Shown one piece after another: positions 40,269-42,502 of a stretch of 42,502 bases of DNA. The notes beneath the pieces are model-generated. The model was not told where the DNA came from. It saw only the letters and a program-made list of their open reading frames with translations, and did not search any database. The position numbers were made by a program, and so were the translations under genes. Numbering within the stretch: position 1 is the stretch's first letter; each line of letters begins with the position of its first letter. This DNA comes from an uncultured Oscillospiraceae bacterium (GTDB lineage: Bacteria > Bacillota > Clostridia > Oscillospirales > Oscillospiraceae): positions 1 through 42,502 of the forward strand of contig CALWXG010000017.1 in the NCBI GenBank assembly GCA_944385435.1, read 5' to 3'.

Positions 40269-41042
40269 ATGACCGGCTATGAAAAGGTGCTGGCCTTATG
40301 GCAGCAAAAGCACATCACCACGGATGCCCAGTTGGCCGAGGCACTGAACAGCTACAGCATTGCTTTTGCCTATCACTCCGGGAAACTGGAAAACGAGAAT
40401 ATCACCTACCACGACACACGGGAGATCTTCGAGCATGACGGCGTGACCTCTTACACCGGCGACCTGCGCACCCTGTTGGAGATCCGCAACGCGAAAGAGG
40501 CCAATGAACTGTTCCTCTGCGCGTTCCGGGATCGCCGGGCGCTGGACGAGGCGTTTATCAAGGAGTTGCAGCGCCAGTTGACCCACGGCACCTATGACAC
40601 CTGCCGCTGGCAGTTGGGGGAGCGCCCAGGCGAGTACAAGCGTCACGACTGTGTGACGGGCCACGAGGAAGTGGGCGCCGCGCCGGAGGACGTGGCGGAC
40701 GAGATGTGCGGACTGCTCTCTGAGATCCAGGACGTGCCGGCGCAGAACGCTTTGACGGCTGCTGCCTATTTCCACGCCAAGTTCGAGAACATCCACCCCT
40801 TTGCGGACGGGAACGGGCGCACCGGGCGGCTGGCCATGAATTACTTCCTGGTGCTGCGCGACCATCCGCCCATCGTCATCCACGAGGAGGACCGCAAGGG
40901 CTACTACGAGGCGCTGGAGGCATGGGACCGCGGGCAGGAATTAGCTCCCCTGCGGCAGTTTCTCCAGGAGCAGACAGTAAAATCCTGGGCTAAGCAGATT
41001 GCACGGGCGGAAAAACAAAAGGACCGCTTCATGGACAGATAA
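40269..41042 (+). CDS. Fic-domain protein with N-terminal inhibitory motif
   Basis: A 257-residue Fic protein. The active site is HPFADGNGRTGRLAMNYFL (HxFx(D/E)GNGRxxR complete) near residue 175. A class II-type inhibitory motif SGKLEN (S-x3-E-N) sits near residue 37, so the enzyme is probably kept off until the motif moves. Fic enzymes transfer AMP or other nucleotide parts to target proteins. ATG at 40269 has AAGGAGGG 5 nt upstream. It is followed by a terminator and a MobC-like gene; such pairs occur on mobilizable elements. Confidence 0.92.
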   Translation: MTGYEKVLALWQQKHITTDAQLAEALNSYSIAFAYHSGKLENENITYHDTREIFEHDGVTSYTGDLRTLLEIRNAKEANELFLCAFRDRRALDEAFIKELQRQLTHGTYDTCRWQLGERPGEYKRHDCVTGHEEVGAAPEDVADEMCGLLSEIQDVPAQNALTAAAYFHAKFENIHPFADGNGRTGRLAMNYFLVLRDHPPIVIHEEDRKGYYEALEAWDRGQELAPLRQFLQEQTVKSWAKQIARAEKQKDRFMDR

Positions 41043-41056
41043 CCAAATACCAGACG

Positions 41057-41088
41057 AAAGCACCACTGCGATCAGTTGGTGCTTTTTT
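41057..41088 (+). terminator. Terminator of fic
   Basis: AAAGCACCA (41057-41065) with TGGTGCTTT (41077-41085) and TTTTTT at 41083-41088. Confidence 0.85.
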
Positions 41089-41111
41089 CATGCCAAGAAA
41101 TGAGGGAAGCT

Positions 41112-41486
41112 ATGAAAAAGCGAAATTGCCGGTTTGAAGTGCGCTTTACCAAGGACGAACTCTCCGACCTGACGAGGAAAGCCCGGAAAGCGCGTCTGAC
41201 CAACGCCGCCTTTATCCGCCGCGCTGTATGCGGAGCCGAGGTCAAAGAGGCGCCGCCCGCCGACGTCCCCCTGCTGATCGGCGAGGTGCGGCGCGTGGGC
41301 TATAACATCGACCAGATTTTGAAACTGGCCAATGCCCGCGGGATGCTGGACGTTCCCAGGCTGCGCAAGGCGCTGGAGGATAACCGGGCTGTGGAGCGCA
41401 TGATTGCGGACGCCTACACCATGGGGCCTGGAGACGCAAAAACTACCGAACTCTGGAGAAATGGGAACTGGGCAAAATTGCGCTGA
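41112..41486 (+). CDS. MobC-like relaxosome protein
   Basis: A 124-residue basic protein. It has a ribbon-helix-helix-like start (KKRNCRFEVRFTKDELSDLT) and the MobC pattern later (IGEVRRVGYNIDQILKLANA). MobC proteins help a relaxase open DNA at the origin of transfer. ATG at 41112 has GAGGG 5 nt upstream; a start at 41076 lies inside the fic terminator and is rejected. The relaxase gene normally directly downstream is missing, replaced by a hairpin and the group II intron, so the element is likely a remnant. Confidence 0.8.
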   Translation: MKKRNCRFEVRFTKDELSDLTRKARKARLTNAAFIRRAVCGAEVKEAPPADVPLLIGEVRRVGYNIDQILKLANARGMLDVPRLRKALEDNRAVERMIADAYTMGPGDAKTTELWRNGNWAKLR

Positions 41487-41562
41487 TGCTCGCGCCAAAC
41501 CTGAGGCTAGGGCAAAAGCGAATGTGTCCGCGGACGGTGGGGATCAGACAAGCGTGGATGCA

Positions 41563-41596
41563 AAATCGGGTTCGGTAATATTGCCGAACCCGATTT
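41563..41596 (+). terminator. Hairpin just before the group II intron
   Basis: AAATCGGGTTCGG (41563-41575) with CCGAACCCGATTT (41584-41596), perfect 13-bp stem and 8-nt loop. The intron 5' end begins 4 nt later. Some group II introns (class C) insert after terminator hairpins. Confidence 0.75.
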
Positions 41597-41600
41597 CATT

Positions 41601-42435
41601 GTGCGCCCGGCATGGGCAATAACTAGGTGGTGAAAGTCCACTACAGACTTGGCAGTAGGAACTGTTAGCCGAAGGCAAGGGTGTCCATCGTGAGATGGAA
41701 TCTGAAGGAAGCCGGATGTGGAGGCTGCGAAGTGCCGAAACGGGCAAACTCCCGGTCCGACGAACAGAAATCGCATATGAGGCAATGCAAGGCGGACGAG
41801 TCTGCAATGCAAGACGAAGTCCAATACTGCCCGAACCTTGTATTGTAAATGAGGCGGATATATGGGAGGAAGGTTATTGCTCTTACCCGGGGAGGTCTTA
41901 CGGACGCAGAAGTCGGGGGAAATCCGAACCTGCGGAGTAAAGCTTGCCGTAAGAAGTCAGCAGAGGCCGTAGTACCGGGGAAAAAACCCGGGAAGGGCCG
42001 AACAATCGTAAGTCTTGAGTACAGACCGGAGGATCCCCGCAAGGGGGATTATGTGGAGCTCCGCATAAGGGGGACAGTTGTCTCCGCTCCTGGCGAACAT
42101 CTACCTGAACGAATTTGAGCAGGAAATGACCAAACGTGGCGTAAAAGTAGTTCGGTATGCGGACGACATAGTAGTGGTGACCAAAAGTAAGCGGGCGGCA
42201 GAGCATATGCTGGAATCCTGCCAGAAGTTTCTGGAAGGGAAATTGAAACTGACCATGAACCGACAAAAGAGCAAGGTGGTCAGCCTGTTCTCCAATCGAA
42301 ACTTCAAGTTTCTTGGGTGCTGCCTGGGGAAGAATGGACGAGGAGTATATATCCGAGTTCACAGGAAATCCCTACAGAAAGCAAAACAGAAACTACGGGA
42401 ACTAACCAGGAGAAGCCAGGGCAGAAACGTAAGCG
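41601..42435 (+). mobile_element. Group II intron, internally deleted
   Basis: It begins GTGCGCCCGGCATGGGCAAT, the GUGYG 5' end of group II introns, followed by conserved domain I pieces GGTGGTGAAAGTCCAC and GGCAAGGGTGTCCATCGTGAG. RNA domains run to about 42065. The sequence then jumps straight into the middle of the reverse transcriptase, so the RT N-terminal half is deleted. RT similarity ends near 42435; domains V and VI are not seen. The element probably cannot move by itself. Confidence 0.8.
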
Positions 42436-42502
42436 TCAAATGTATAGGCGAAAAACCCAGCACGCCAAGGCCTGGCGTGCTGGGTAAAAAGATCGATGGT
42501 GT
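42069..42502 (+). pseudogene. Group II intron reverse transcriptase, 5'-deleted
   Basis: An open frame follows an in-frame TAA at 42066-42068. It reads GGQLSPLLANIYLNEFEQEM, then VVRYADDIVVVTKSKRAAEH with the catalytic YADD, then FKFLGCCLGKNGRGVYIRVH. RT motifs 1-3 and the start are missing. After about residue 120 the family sequence gives way to unrelated bases containing the hairpin at 42455-42485. The 11003-11112 fragment is a diverged copy of the middle of this gene. Confidence 0.8.
42455..42485 (-). terminator. Terminator of a minus-strand gene beyond the window
   Basis: ACCCAGCACGCCA pairs with TGGCGTGCTGGGT (13 bp, 5-nt loop). On the minus strand it ends in GGGTTTTTCG, so it should end a gene lying to the right of the window. 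Confidence 0.75.

Overview
The window looks like chromosome from a GC-rich anaerobic Clostridia species, most likely a gut Oscillospirales relative. The placement is inference. It rests on strong AGGAGG ribosome-binding sites, a tungsten-type aldehyde:ferredoxin oxidoreductase set, a VanRS-like two-component pair, a CsoR/copper-ATPase pair, SecG, and a heavy load of group II intron and insertion-sequence debris.

Layout. (1) 1-5050: a divergent sigma-54 module. A sodium:solute symporter that carries a C-terminal winged-helix region and a kynurenine-formamidase-type cyclase read leftward from a clear -24/-12 promoter. The divergent sigma-54 activator is split by a frameshift in an ATTC tandem repeat. 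(2) 5050-7060: a graveyard of transposase and other gene fragments, with a small MITE-like element. (3) 7.1-21.7 kb: a tungsten/molybdenum-pterin island. It encodes a MogA-MoaE fusion, the tungstate ABC transporter TupCBA (TupA appears circularly permuted and has a long structured leader), an iron alcohol dehydrogenase, a four-cluster ferredoxin, a MoaD-like protein, aldehyde ferredoxin oxidoreductase, two GlpA/GlpB-like flavoproteins, MoeA fused to a periplasmic-binding-like domain, a second MoeA, and a divergent ThiF/MoeB-like protein. A group II intron remnant interrupts the island.

(4) 21.7-24.5 kb: a solitary type I-C-like CRISPR repeat beside an AT-rich leader-like stretch, a small unknown gene, and a VanR/VanS-like pair with a consensus promoter. 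(5) 24.5-26.9 kb: a P1B ATPase with two CsoR-type operators, and csoR. (6) 27.0-31.2 kb: a translationally coupled carbohydrate set (GH65-like, HAD phosphatase, GH110-like beta-helix) whose GH65 gene is 5'-truncated next to an ISL3 element. (7) 33.3-39.5 kb: an M16C peptidase, L-cysteine desulfidase and ABC-class ATPase in a row, then secG. (8) 39.6-42.5 kb: accessory DNA with an IS4-type fragment, an attenuator-like leader, a Fic protein, a MobC-like relaxosome protein without relaxase, and the 5' part of an internally deleted group II intron.

How it works together. The tungsten island imports tungstate (Tup), builds the pterin cofactor (MogA/MoaE, MoaD, MoeA, MoeB-like), and loads it into the aldehyde oxidoreductase. 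Ferredoxin and the iron alcohol dehydrogenase would link aldehydes to alcohols and acids. The two flavoproteins in the same strand order may be extra electron partners; this is inference.
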